Source of the DNA: Fidelibacterota bacterium
GTDB lineage: Bacteria > Fidelibacterota > Marinisomatia > Marinisomatales > UBA1611
Direction: 5' to 3'
DNA: 7,443 nucleotides
NCBI GenBank assembly: GCA_015658495.1
Contig: DQOT01000365.1
Location: 1 to 7,443, forward strand
The position numbers and the translations under genes are program-made. This document shows, in pieces, positions 1 to 6,393 of this stretch; position 1 is the first letter of the stretch, and the number at the start of each line of letters is the position of its first letter. Under the pieces are notes generated by a model, which searched no databases, had not been told where the DNA came from, and worked only from the letters and a program-made list of their open reading frames with translations.

Positions 1-1215
1 AAAGAAATTCTCCGGGATGATAAAGTCATCACCCTGGTTTTATCGCCAAAACGGGGTGGTTTGCCCATTCGGGGTGCGGTGGTTTACAATTTCACATCTT
101 TCGGGTTTCCAGATGAAAAAGTTGAGATTATTCATGCGGAACAAGTAAAAAAAGATCTACATATCACATTGCCACTTAAATCCACACATAATCGCATTTT
201 ACAGATTATCGGGATCAATCAGTTGGGCGGAATGGTGAGTCCCTACCACTGGAGCACAATGACGCCTAAAATGAGTGTAATCGATATTCGCCCTGACCTA
301 AAGATATCCAACACAGAACGTGGACTCTTTTTCCAGGTTGAGATGGATCAATATGTCCCTGCGCGGGCCACCCTCAAATTGGCGAATGATAATACATTTA
401 TGTCTTATCCATTGGAGCAAGTCCGGCCCAATACATTTCTCACGGAACGTCTTTCTCATCATGTTGTCAATGACATGAAATATGTGGATGTGGAATTATC
501 CCACAAAGGACAAGTCCGGGAAACACGATTTCATTATCAACTCACTGCCACAGGCCCGGGACAGGAATCTTTTGTGATATCCAACGATCGCAACTGTTCT
601 ATCCAAACACAACCCAATACATTTTACCAGACCAATGTGATCTGGATTGACCGTGTGAAGGAATTTGTGCCGGTGAAGGATGGATTTCATTTATCACCAG
701 TTTATCAGCTCCAACCCTATGATCTTGTCCTGAAAAATAAATTTCGGGTAGGGATTCGGTACGAGCGTGACCTGGCAGCTCACACCAATCTCGGGATCTA
801 TTATTACGATCAAAATGAAGAAAGATGGATTTATACACCCACCGAGAATAATCAGCGAAAACAAATACTTACGGCTGAATTGAGTCAAATGGATGCTGTT
901 ACGGTCATCCAAGATCTGGATTCTCCCCAAATTAAGGATATGTTCCCTGCAAACAGTGCCCGGTACCAGATCCAGGATGTAAGAGAAATTAAAATAGTTG
1001 TGGATGATATTATTTCCGGGATTGAATCTGAAGAAGCATCTTTTGATCTCCTCTTAAATGACATTCCGGTTTTTCCTGCCTACCAACCCCTTAAAAAAGA
1101 AATATCGTATTCCTTTGAACAACCCCTTTCACAAGGCCAGCATAAGATCGATTTTAAAGTTCGGGATCGGATGGGCAATGAGTCCGCCGAAACCATCTAC
1201 TTCTCAGTTTACTAA
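1..1215 (+). CDS. C-terminal part of a large secreted protein with Ig-like domains (5' end outside window)
   Basis: The frame is open from base 1 with no stop, so the gene starts upstream; the TTG at 61 is only an internal codon. About 404 residues are visible. They look like a chain of beta-sandwich domains: many alternating hydrophobic and polar strands, aromatic and proline-rich, with no membrane helix. The last about 90 residues resemble an Ig-like or cadherin-like fold, with a 'DDIISGIESEEASFDLLLND' stretch followed by 'GQHKIDFKVRDRMGNES' just before the end. An earlier segment ('NLGIYYYDQNEERWIY') has the flavour of surface-protein beta domains. From memory, such tails occur behind M23-type peptidases and other exported proteins in FCB bacteria. 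No catalytic domain is visible here, so the function is unassigned. The stop codon overlaps the rhomboid start (TAATG), implying cotranscription. That it is exported is inferred, since the signal peptide would lie outside the window. Confidence 0.6.
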   Translation, partial: KEILRDDKVITLVLSPKRGGLPIRGAVVYNFTSFGFPDEKVEIIHAEQVKKDLHITLPLKSTHNRILQIIGINQLGGMVSPYHWSTMTPKMSVIDIRPDLKISNTERGLFFQVEMDQYVPARATLKLANDNTFMSYPLEQVRPNTFLTERLSHHVVNDMKYVDVELSHKGQVRETRFHYQLTATGPGQESFVISNDRNCSIQTQPNTFYQTNVIWIDRVKEFVPVKDGFHLSPVYQLQPYDLVLKNKFRVGIRYERDLAAHTNLGIYYYDQNEERWIYTPTENNQRKQILTAELSQMDAVTVIQDLDSPQIKDMFPANSARYQIQDVREIKIVVDDIISGIESEEASFDLLLNDIPVFPAYQPLKKEISYSFEQPLSQGQHKIDFKVRDRMGNESAETIYFSVY

Positions 1216-1871
1216 TGTTTTTCCCTTATAAAGATGATAACCCAAGGATCCTTTTCCCTTTTGTCACCTATGGTATCATTGCGGTGAATGTTGTGATTTT
1301 TCTTGGACAATTTCTTATTTCTGGGAGAGATCCGCAAATGGGTGCAGCATTGGTATTTACTTTTGGTTTTGTCCCAGCGGAATTCAATCCACTTACTATT
1401 TTCACGTCCATGTTCATGCACGGCGGATTTGCACACATCATCGGGAATATGTGGTTTCTTTACATTTTCGGAGACAATGTTGAGAGTATTTTGGGCCATG
1501 TCAAATATTTTATATTTTACCTGGCTTGCGGCGTTGGTGCCGCTTTGGCTCAATTCATTATTGAATCCACATCCCAGGTTCCCATGATCGGCGCCAGCGG
1601 TGCCATTGCAGGTGTTTTGGGCGCGTATATGATCCGATTCCCCAAAGCGAGAGTTCATGTGCTGGCCGTACTTTTCATTTTTATTACAACTTTTGTTGTT
1701 CCAGCCCAAATTGTGCTTGGATTATGGTTTTTAATGCAATTAACCGGCGGGCTTGGTAGTTTGGGCGTGGACACAACTGGCGGTGTTGCCTGGTTTGCCC
1801 ATATTGGTGGCTTTATTATTGGTGTAACTTCTCTAAAATATTTTCAAAATTTTCAAATCGAAAAAGTATGA
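1215..1871 (+). CDS. Rhomboid family intramembrane serine protease
   Basis: 218-residue polytopic membrane protein that cleaves transmembrane substrates within the bilayer. The catalytic serine is S128 in GASG (126-129), on the fourth helix. The catalytic histidine is H196 in AHIGGF (195-200), on the last helix. H74 and N78 in HGGFAHIIGN (69-78) match the oxyanion-side His/Asn pair of the GlpG family. About six helices can be drawn, near 14-35, 62-86, 95-117, 122-140, 148-176 and 189-206. The length is that of a minimal bacterial rhomboid without the cytoplasmic domain of E. coli GlpG. The start is fixed by the TAATG overlap with the preceding gene. There is no Shine-Dalgarno, so translation is probably coupled. 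Its stop overlaps cdd (ATGA). The substrate cannot be read from the sequence, and its place in a nucleoside operon may be only positional. Confidence 0.95.
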   Translation: MFFPYKDDNPRILFPFVTYGIIAVNVVIFLGQFLISGRDPQMGAALVFTFGFVPAEFNPLTIFTSMFMHGGFAHIIGNMWFLYIFGDNVESILGHVKYFIFYLACGVGAALAQFIIESTSQVPMIGASGAIAGVLGAYMIRFPKARVHVLAVLFIFITTFVVPAQIVLGLWFLMQLTGGLGSLGVDTTGGVAWFAHIGGFIIGVTSLKYFQNFQIEKV

Positions 1872-2272
1872 ACCAGAAACTCATCCAAATTGCCATGGAG
1901 ATGCGGAATCGTTCTTATGCGCCCTATTCTAATTATCAAGTGGGTGCTGCGGTGGAAACCGAATCCGGGGAGATCATTGGCGGTTGTAATGTAGAATCAT
2001 CCAGTTATAGCCTGACTTGCTGTGCAGAACGGACAGCTCTTTTTCGCGCTATTGCCGAAGGACATACTTCCTTCAGAGCCCTGGCTGTTGCCACAGAAAA
2101 TGGTGGGTCGCCTTGCGGTGCATGCAGGCAAGTAATCTGGGATCTTTGCAAAGAAATCCCGGTTCATATTTGTGATAAAAAAGGATGGGTGAAAACACTC
2201 ACATCTTCGGAACTTCTGCCTGACGCGTTTGATGATTCAGATTTAGAACCCTTTAATAAACTCAATGTGTGA
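1868..2272 (+). CDS. cdd: Cytidine deaminase
   Basis: 134-residue cytosolic zinc enzyme that hydrolyses cytidine and deoxycytidine to uridine and deoxyuridine plus ammonia. The zinc ligands are C52 in CAER (52-55) and C83 and C86 in PCGACRQ (82-88). E54 is the proton-shuttling glutamate. N41 and E43 in NVES bind the ribose. The N-terminal YAPYSNYQVGAA (17-28) and C-terminal SSELLPDAF (113-121) are family signatures. The length fits the small homotetrameric class with three cysteine ligands, as in Bacillus. The ATG overlaps the rhomboid stop by 4 bases and has no Shine-Dalgarno, so reinitiation is likely. The next recognised gene, udk, takes its product uridine, so the two act in sequence in pyrimidine salvage. 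Identification is secure. Confidence 0.97.
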   Translation: MNQKLIQIAMEMRNRSYAPYSNYQVGAAVETESGEIIGGCNVESSSYSLTCCAERTALFRAIAEGHTSFRALAVATENGGSPCGACRQVIWDLCKEIPVHICDKKGWVKTLTSSELLPDAFDDSDLEPFNKLNV

Positions 2273-2411
2273 AGAAAAAATAGATAAAATTTCCCTGATT
2301 AAGACGGGAAATGCAGTTAATAACGGTGCTATGAACAAATTTTCAAACGAAAATCAGGGGAATTTTGGACTTTTTAATTTGTGCAATAGGTTTTTCAAAG
2401 GGTTCTTTTAA
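2265..2411 (+). CDS. Possible 48-residue small protein in the cdd-udk gap
   Basis: An ATG inside the last codons of cdd opens a 48-codon frame. It overlaps cdd by 8 bases and ends one base before the udk ATG, so it fits the gap the way the neighbouring genes fit each other. The peptide starts MCEEKIDKISLIKTGN, is Asn-rich in the middle, and ends in the aromatic/basic stretch LCNRFFKGFF. I recognise no family. There is no ribosome binding site; an internal ATG at 2331 would give 26 residues. Against it: an open run of this length is not rare by chance, and the frame covers an inverted repeat, so the DNA may act as structured leader RNA instead. If translated, it could be a leader peptide or simply a coupling device for udk. 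Confidence 0.25.
   Translation: MCEEKIDKISLIKTGNAVNNGAMNKFSNENQGNFGLFNLCNRFFKGFF
2286..2366. repeat. 15-bp inverted repeat in the cdd-udk intergenic region
   Basis: The arms AAAATTTCCCTGATT (2286-2300) and AATCAGGGGAATTTT (2352-2366) are complementary at 14 of 15 positions. The one exception (2292 with 2360) would be a U-G wobble in RNA, so a continuous 15-bp stem could form, closing a 51-base loop. Within the loop, ATTTTC (2339-2344) and GAAAAT (2349-2354) form a competing 6-bp hairpin with an AAAC loop. It shares bases 2352-2354 with the right arm, so the two structures exclude each other. No U-tract directly follows the right arm, so this is not a standard terminator. A regulatory leader for udk and the genes downstream is an inference. 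No target-site duplication suggests a mobile element. Confidence 0.5.
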
Positions 2412-2412
2412 A

Positions 2413-3033
2413 ATGAAAACTATTATTATCGGCATCGCCGGGGGAACCGGTTCTGGGAAAACTTCACTGGCTAAAGGAATTCTTGCGGAATATGGTGAAG
2501 GCGAAGTGGCTGTTATTGAGCAGGATTCATATTATAAAGACCTCTCCCATATTTTGTATGAAGAACGGGTGAACCAGAACTATGACCACCCCGATTCCAT
2601 CGATATTGATCTCTTTGAATCCCATTTACAAGATTTATTGAACGGCAAATCTGTAGAAATTCCAACCTATGATTTTTCCACCCACGTTCGCATGGATAAA
2701 ACCACCTCGGTTACACCCCATCATGTGATCGTTGTAGAAGGAATTCTCACACTCCATTATTCCCAACTTCGTGATTTATTCGCCATAAAGATCTTCGTGG
2801 ATACGCCGGCTGATATCCGTTTTATACGACGGTTGACACGGGATATCCATGAGCGCGGGCGGACACCAGAGTCGGTGAATAAACAATATCTTTCCACCGT
2901 CCGCCCTATGAATGAACAATTTGTGGAACCCTCCAAATATTATGCTGATCTCATTGTTCCTGAAGGAGGTGAGAATAAAGTTGCTGTTGATCTTATTCGA
3001 ACCAAAATTAATTCTATTTTAAAAAAACTATGA
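2413..3033 (+). CDS. udk: Uridine kinase (uridine/cytidine monophosphokinase)
   Basis: 206-residue cytosolic P-loop kinase that phosphorylates uridine and cytidine to UMP and CMP. The Walker A motif is GGTGSGKT (10-17). QDSYYKD (37-43) and NYDHPDS (56-62) are the family's nucleoside-side signatures. YDF (86-88), EGIL (109-112), the arginine-rich lid RFIRRLTRDIHERGR (136-150) and VEPSKYYADLIVPEGG (171-186) complete the pattern. The frame is open back to a TTG at 2365, which would add 16 residues. The ATG at 2413 is preferred because it gives the short run before Walker A usual for the family. It has a weak AAAGGG (2397-2402) 10 bases upstream. Its stop overlaps tdk (ATGA). It takes the uridine made by Cdd, and is the only recognised gene here preceded by a sizeable gap, so a separate promoter is possible. 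Confidence 0.96.
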   Translation: MKTIIIGIAGGTGSGKTSLAKGILAEYGEGEVAVIEQDSYYKDLSHILYEERVNQNYDHPDSIDIDLFESHLQDLLNGKSVEIPTYDFSTHVRMDKTTSVTPHHVIVVEGILTLHYSQLRDLFAIKIFVDTPADIRFIRRLTRDIHERGRTPESVNKQYLSTVRPMNEQFVEPSKYYADLIVPEGGENKVAVDLIRTKINSILKKL

Positions 3034-3596
3034 CCTTAACTCCAATTAATTCCGGGTGGATCGAAGTGATCTGCGGCAGTATGTTTTCCGGAAAAACTGA
3101 AGAATTGATCCGACGACTTCGCCGTGCCCAGATCGCCCAAATGCCCACCATAATCTTTAAACCGCGGATCGATTCCCGTTATAGCGATTCTCACATTGTG
3201 AGCCATAACCAAATCAAATTGGAATCTCATCTTGTAAATACGCCACAGGACATATTACCCCTGGCCGAAAACGCTCGGGTCGTTGCCATTGATGAAGCGC
3301 AATTTTTTGATGATTCTATTTTGGATGTTTGCAAATTACTGGCCAGCCAGGGAAAACGCGTAGTGGTGGCTGGATTGGATACTGACTATCGCGGTGTTCC
3401 TTTTGGTCCCATGCCCCAACTCATGTGCGAAGCGGATTATCTCGATAAACTCCGGGCTATCTGTGTACAATGCGGTAATCCAGCAACCTATACACAACGA
3501 ACCTCGGCCGATGCGGGACAGGTGGTGATTGGTGAATTAGATAAATATGAAGCGCGCTGTCGGAATTGTTACGAAATGCCGGAGGATGAAAAATGA
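3030..3596 (+). CDS. tdk: Thymidine kinase (type II, TK1-like)
   Basis: 188-residue cytosolic enzyme that phosphorylates thymidine and deoxyuridine with ATP, the entry step of dTMP salvage. The P-loop is GSMFSGKT (16-23). DEAQFF (88-93) carries the Walker B aspartate and the catalytic base E89. GLDTDYRGVPFGPM (115-128) is the conserved mid-domain signature. The structural zinc site is CVQC (C145, C148) with CRNC (C177, C180). The lasso segment, ending in YEARCRNCY, would close over thymine. Length and motif order are those of bacterial Tdk. The ATG overlaps udk by 4 bases and has no Shine-Dalgarno. Its last codons contain the GGAGG that serves the next gene. By hand count over 3061-3300 it is about 48% G+C, clearly above the start of the transporter gene that follows. 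Confidence 0.97.
   Translation: MTLTPINSGWIEVICGSMFSGKTEELIRRLRRAQIAQMPTIIFKPRIDSRYSDSHIVSHNQIKLESHLVNTPQDILPLAENARVVAIDEAQFFDDSILDVCKLLASQGKRVVVAGLDTDYRGVPFGPMPQLMCEADYLDKLRAICVQCGNPATYTQRTSADAGQVVIGELDKYEARCRNCYEMPEDEK
3581..3585 (+). promoter_or_regulatory. Shine-Dalgarno GGAGG for the nucleoside transporter
   Basis: GGAGG lies 7 bases before the transporter ATG at 3593, inside the last tdk codons (Pro-Glu-Asp). It is the strongest ribosome binding site in the window. Most neighbouring genes have none and rely on stop-start overlap. It supports 3593 as the true start. Confidence 0.65.
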
Positions 3597-5212
3597 ATCT
3601 AATTAGTTTAGTCGGCCTTGTTACATTATTGGGAATCGCAGTGGCTTTGTCATACAATTTTAAACAAATAAAATTGAGGCCTATTCTGTGGGGGCTTAGC
3701 CTACAATTTATATTTGCATTAATTATTTTGAGAGATGATTATTTAAGTTTTACTGGTATGGGGATTTTAGGATTACTCTTACTAACCTACCTTCTCCAAA
3801 AAGATGATAAAAAATTTGGCGGCAGATTTCAAAGTATTTTTATTTTGGCAACCGGAGGCCTTGCCATTGGATACGGAGTAAACTTCCTTGGGGAAAATAT
3901 TGGAATAGTATTAATCGTCCTATTAATTATAATCCTTCTAAATAGTTGGCTGAAGTGGGCTCAAGACTATCAACGATATATTAGCGCCCTATTTGTAATT
4001 GTAGGTATTAGTTATATGATACACAATGATATAACTGGTCAATATTTTTTTAAAACGTTCAGTGATAAAATAGCCTACTTTTTAAGTTTGTCTGACTATG
4101 GTGCTCAATTTCTTTTCGGAAATTTGACAAATGCAGAGCATTTTTTTACAGCGCCTAGTTCTAGTTGGCCTGGATTTGGATTTCAATTTGCTTTTAAAGT
4201 TTTACCCACGATTATCTTTTTTGGTGGTTTCATGAGCGTCCTTTATTATTATGGTGTTATGCAAAAAGTGATTGAAGCTATCAGTCATTTTATGAGATGG
4301 ACTATTGGAACAAGTGGTGCAGAGACATTATCCTGTAGTGCTAATATTTTTGTCGGACAAACAGAAGCGCCATTATTGATAAAACCTTTTTTAGACCAAA
4401 TGACAAAGTCGGAATTGCTTACTATTATGGTTGGTGGATTTGCAACCATTGCAGGTGGTGTCTTGGCTGGATATATTTCTATGGGAATACCTGCAGGTCA
4501 TTTAATTGCAGCAAGTGTTATGTCTGCACCTGCGGCGCTTGTTATTGGGAAAATTATCTACCCCGAAACAGAACATTCAGTTACGGCGGGTGATGTTGCT
4601 TTACCAGAGATTGTAGTAGGATCTAATGCAATTGAATCAGCGACAAATGGCATCACTGATGGGATGAAACTTGCAGTAAATGTTGGTGCCATGCTTATTG
4701 GATTTATTGCCTTAATTGCTGTAGTGGATCTTACTTTAAATTGGATAGATGGACTTATCGATGGGCTATGGTTTAAAGGTGAATATGTTGAATATATTGC
4801 AGCTGGACTCTCACCTGCAAAAGGTGAATTTGTTGGATATTTTCCCGGCTCTTTGCAAACATTATTCGGGACAATTTTCTCACCACTCGCTTATTTAATG
4901 GGTGTCCCTTGGGATGATGCCAGAGCTGTTGGTAATCTTCTGGGAATAAAAATTTCATTGAATGAATTTGTCGCCTTTGGAACTCTTGGTGGATACATCA
5001 GCGATGGAATCATTAGTGATCGAGCAACGATAATTTCAACATATGCTTTATGCGGTTTTGCCAATTTTGGATCTATCGGAATTCAGATAGGCGGTATAAG
5101 CGCTATTTCACCAAAAAGGAAAGCTGATTTAGCAAAAGTGGGTGTCCGGGCAATGTTTGGGGGTGCAATCGCTTCTTGGCTTACAGCAACCATGGCTGGG
5201 ATTTTACTTTAA
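3593..5212 (+). CDS. nupC: Concentrative nucleoside transporter (CNT/NupC family, SLC28-like) with an internal hydrophobic insertion
   Basis: 539-residue inner-membrane symporter that imports nucleosides using a Na+ (or H+) gradient. Using Vibrio CNT numbering recalled from its structure, the substrate-site residues are all present: Q256, T257 and E258 in GQTE, V290, E458 in NEFVAF, and F489, N491 and S494 in FANFGS. The sodium-site equivalents are N251, V254, T285 (Ser in Vibrio) and I286. The core (NIFVGQTEAPLL, MTKSEL, ASVMSAPAAL, YPETE) is closer to animal SLC28 than to E. coli NupC. NupC is about 400 residues; the excess here includes residues about 47-146, four apparent helices (53-68, 80-98, 102-120, 128-143) placed between the second helix and the segment starting TGQYFFKTFSDKI. 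The start overlaps tdk by 4 bases and has a GGAGG. The inserted part is A+T-rich. It supplies the salvage enzymes beside it. Substrate range is not readable. Confidence 0.93.
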   Translation: MNLISLVGLVTLLGIAVALSYNFKQIKLRPILWGLSLQFIFALIILRDDYLSFTGMGILGLLLLTYLLQKDDKKFGGRFQSIFILATGGLAIGYGVNFLGENIGIVLIVLLIIILLNSWLKWAQDYQRYISALFVIVGISYMIHNDITGQYFFKTFSDKIAYFLSLSDYGAQFLFGNLTNAEHFFTAPSSSWPGFGFQFAFKVLPTIIFFGGFMSVLYYYGVMQKVIEAISHFMRWTIGTSGAETLSCSANIFVGQTEAPLLIKPFLDQMTKSELLTIMVGGFATIAGGVLAGYISMGIPAGHLIAASVMSAPAALVIGKIIYPETEHSVTAGDVALPEIVVGSNAIESATNGITDGMKLAVNVGAMLIGFIALIAVVDLTLNWIDGLIDGLWFKGEYVEYIAAGLSPAKGEFVGYFPGSLQTLFGTIFSPLAYLMGVPWDDARAVGNLLGIKISLNEFVAFGTLGGYISDGIISDRATIISTYALCGFANFGSIGIQIGGISAISPKRKADLAKVGVRAMFGGAIASWLTATMAGILL

Positions 5213-5220
5213 TTAAGAAT

Positions 5221-5225
5221 TAGGG
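5221..5225 (+). promoter_or_regulatory. Ribosome binding site candidate for adk
   Basis: TAGGG ends 6 bases before the adk ATG at 5232, in the 19-base gap after the transporter. AGGG is a partial Shine-Dalgarno match at a workable distance. No promoter is recognisable in so short a gap, so readthrough from the upstream genes is expected. Confidence 0.45.
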
Positions 5226-5231
5226 CCACGA

Positions 5232-5792
5232 ATGAAATTATTGATTATGGGACCGCCAGGCGTTGGCAAAGGAACCCAGGCGGACCGTATCAAAGACAAA
5301 TTGAAAATTTTGCATCTTTCCACCGGAGATATCCTCCGGGCAGAAGTTGAAGCAAAATCTGCAATTGGGGTGGATGCTAAACTTTATATGGATTTCGGGA
5401 AACTTGTGCCCGATCATATCCTGATTGAAATAGTGAAAGAGCGTATCTCAAAAGACGATTGCGAAAATGGTTATCTTTTGGATGGCTTCCCCAGGACCCT
5501 TCCCCAGGCAGAAGGACTCGATGAAATGATGCATTCCATCGGACATGATTTGGAGTGCGCCATCAGTCTTACAGCAGACGAAGATGAATTGGTGGAAAGA
5601 CTCATCAAACGTGGCAAAGAATCGGGACGGAGCGATGATACACCGGAGGTGATTCGAAATCGGCAAAAAATCTATTGGGAACAGACAGCTCCGTTATTAG
5701 ACTTTTACCGTGGAAAAGGTATCCTGAAGGAAGTGGATGGCTCGGGTGAAATACCAGAAATCACTGAACGAATATTAGACGTTTTAAAATAA
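5232..5792 (+). CDS. adk: Adenylate kinase, short form
   Basis: 186-residue cytosolic kinase that interconverts ATP + AMP and 2 ADP. The P-loop is GPPGVGKGT (7-15). STGDILR (30-36) and DGFPRT (84-89) belong to the AMP-binding side. RLIKRGKESGRSDDTPEVIR spans the lid region (123-142), with the conserved R133, D135 and D136, then R142 and R144. Long-form enzymes carry an inserted LID of about 30-40 residues, often zinc-binding; here it is a short loop, so this is the short type. The ATG starts with the canonical MKLLIMGPPG and follows an AGGG. The coaE ATG comes 1 base after its stop, so the two are cotranscribed. It is essential housekeeping and links to the salvage genes only through general nucleotide balance. 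Confidence 0.97.
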   Translation: MKLLIMGPPGVGKGTQADRIKDKLKILHLSTGDILRAEVEAKSAIGVDAKLYMDFGKLVPDHILIEIVKERISKDDCENGYLLDGFPRTLPQAEGLDEMMHSIGHDLECAISLTADEDELVERLIKRGKESGRSDDTPEVIRNRQKIYWEQTAPLLDFYRGKGILKEVDGSGEIPEITERILDVLK

Positions 5793-5793
5793 A

Positions 5794-6387
5794 ATGCTGC
5801 AAATCGGTCTCACCGGCGGAATCGGATCTGGAAAAAGTTCTGTAAGCGCTTTGTTTAATGAATGGGGCGCCTACATTTTTGATGCAGATACGGTAGCAAA
5901 AAGCATCCTTGATACCAATGACACAGCCCAGAGCGAACTCATTGCAGAATTTGGAACGGATGTTTTGGGCGCTAACAATAAGATCGATAAGGCAAAGTTA
6001 GCTAAGATCGCTTTCCAGGATGAAGATCACCAACAACGTCTTAATATCATTATACATCCTTACGTTTTTACTGAAATTGATTCCACATTCGATAAAGTTT
6101 TGAAGGGTGGAACGCATGAGATCTTTGTGGTAGATGCAGCGTTGATTTATGAATCCGGTGCCTATACACATATGGATTATGTGATTGTTGTAACCACCCA
6201 TCTCAAAATTCGGACGGAACGGGTTATGAGTCATGGCAGGTTAACGAGAGATGAATTCCTACAACGTTTAGAACTCCAATGGCCCGATGAAGACAAGGTC
6301 CACATGGCGGATTTTGTAATCCATAACAACGGCACAATAGACCAGTTAGAAGTGGAAGCAAAAAAGATATACAACCGGCTGTTTTAA
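5794..6387 (+). CDS. coaE: Dephospho-CoA kinase
   Basis: 197-residue cytosolic P-loop kinase that phosphorylates the 3'-hydroxyl of dephospho-CoA, the last step of coenzyme A synthesis. Walker A is GGIGSGKS (8-15). D30 and D32 in FDADTVA are the conserved acidic pair of the substrate site. IIHPYV (86-91) marks the CoA domain helix. VDAALIYESG (113-122) corresponds to the family's D-x-P-L-L-F-E motif, with Ala in place of Pro. The lid region is RTERVMSHGRLTRDEFLQRL (140-159), and ADFVIHNNGTIDQL (172-185) is the usual C-terminal signature. Length is normal. The ATG follows the adk stop after one base and has no Shine-Dalgarno, so it depends on coupling or readthrough. It is the last gene of the + strand run, and 6 bases separate its stop from the stop of the opposing gene. 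Confidence 0.95.
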   Translation: MLQIGLTGGIGSGKSSVSALFNEWGAYIFDADTVAKSILDTNDTAQSELIAEFGTDVLGANNKIDKAKLAKIAFQDEDHQQRLNIIIHPYVFTEIDSTFDKVLKGGTHEIFVVDAALIYESGAYTHMDYVIVVTTHLKIRTERVMSHGRLTRDEFLQRLELQWPDEDKVHMADFVIHNNGTIDQLEVEAKKIYNRLF

Positions 6388-6393
6388 AGAGCT

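Noticed and set aside
1212..1709. 165-codon open frame on the - strand over the rhomboid gene
   Set aside because: It lies antisense to a rhomboid with intact catalytic residues, and its translation is low-complexity and polar with no domain pattern.
2286..2366. Inverted repeat as the ends of a small transposon-like element
   Set aside because: There is no target-site duplication next to the arms, no second copy in the window, and no element-like end sequence.
2365..2389. Possible promoter for udk (TTGGAC with a downstream TAATTTG or CAATAG element)
   Set aside because: The spacing does not suit a sigma-70 promoter, and the match to the Bacteroidetes TAnnTTTG element is one base short. In such A+T-rich DNA this is not enough for a call.
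2365..2412. TTG start giving udk 16 extra N-terminal residues
   Set aside because: The extra residues have no place before the P-loop in this family, the ATG at 2413 gives the usual length, and the TTG lies inside the right arm of the inverted repeat.
5648..5662. GATTCGAAATC, similar to a tRNA T-arm
   Set aside because: It lies in the adk lid-region codons; no acceptor or anticodon stem can be drawn around it.
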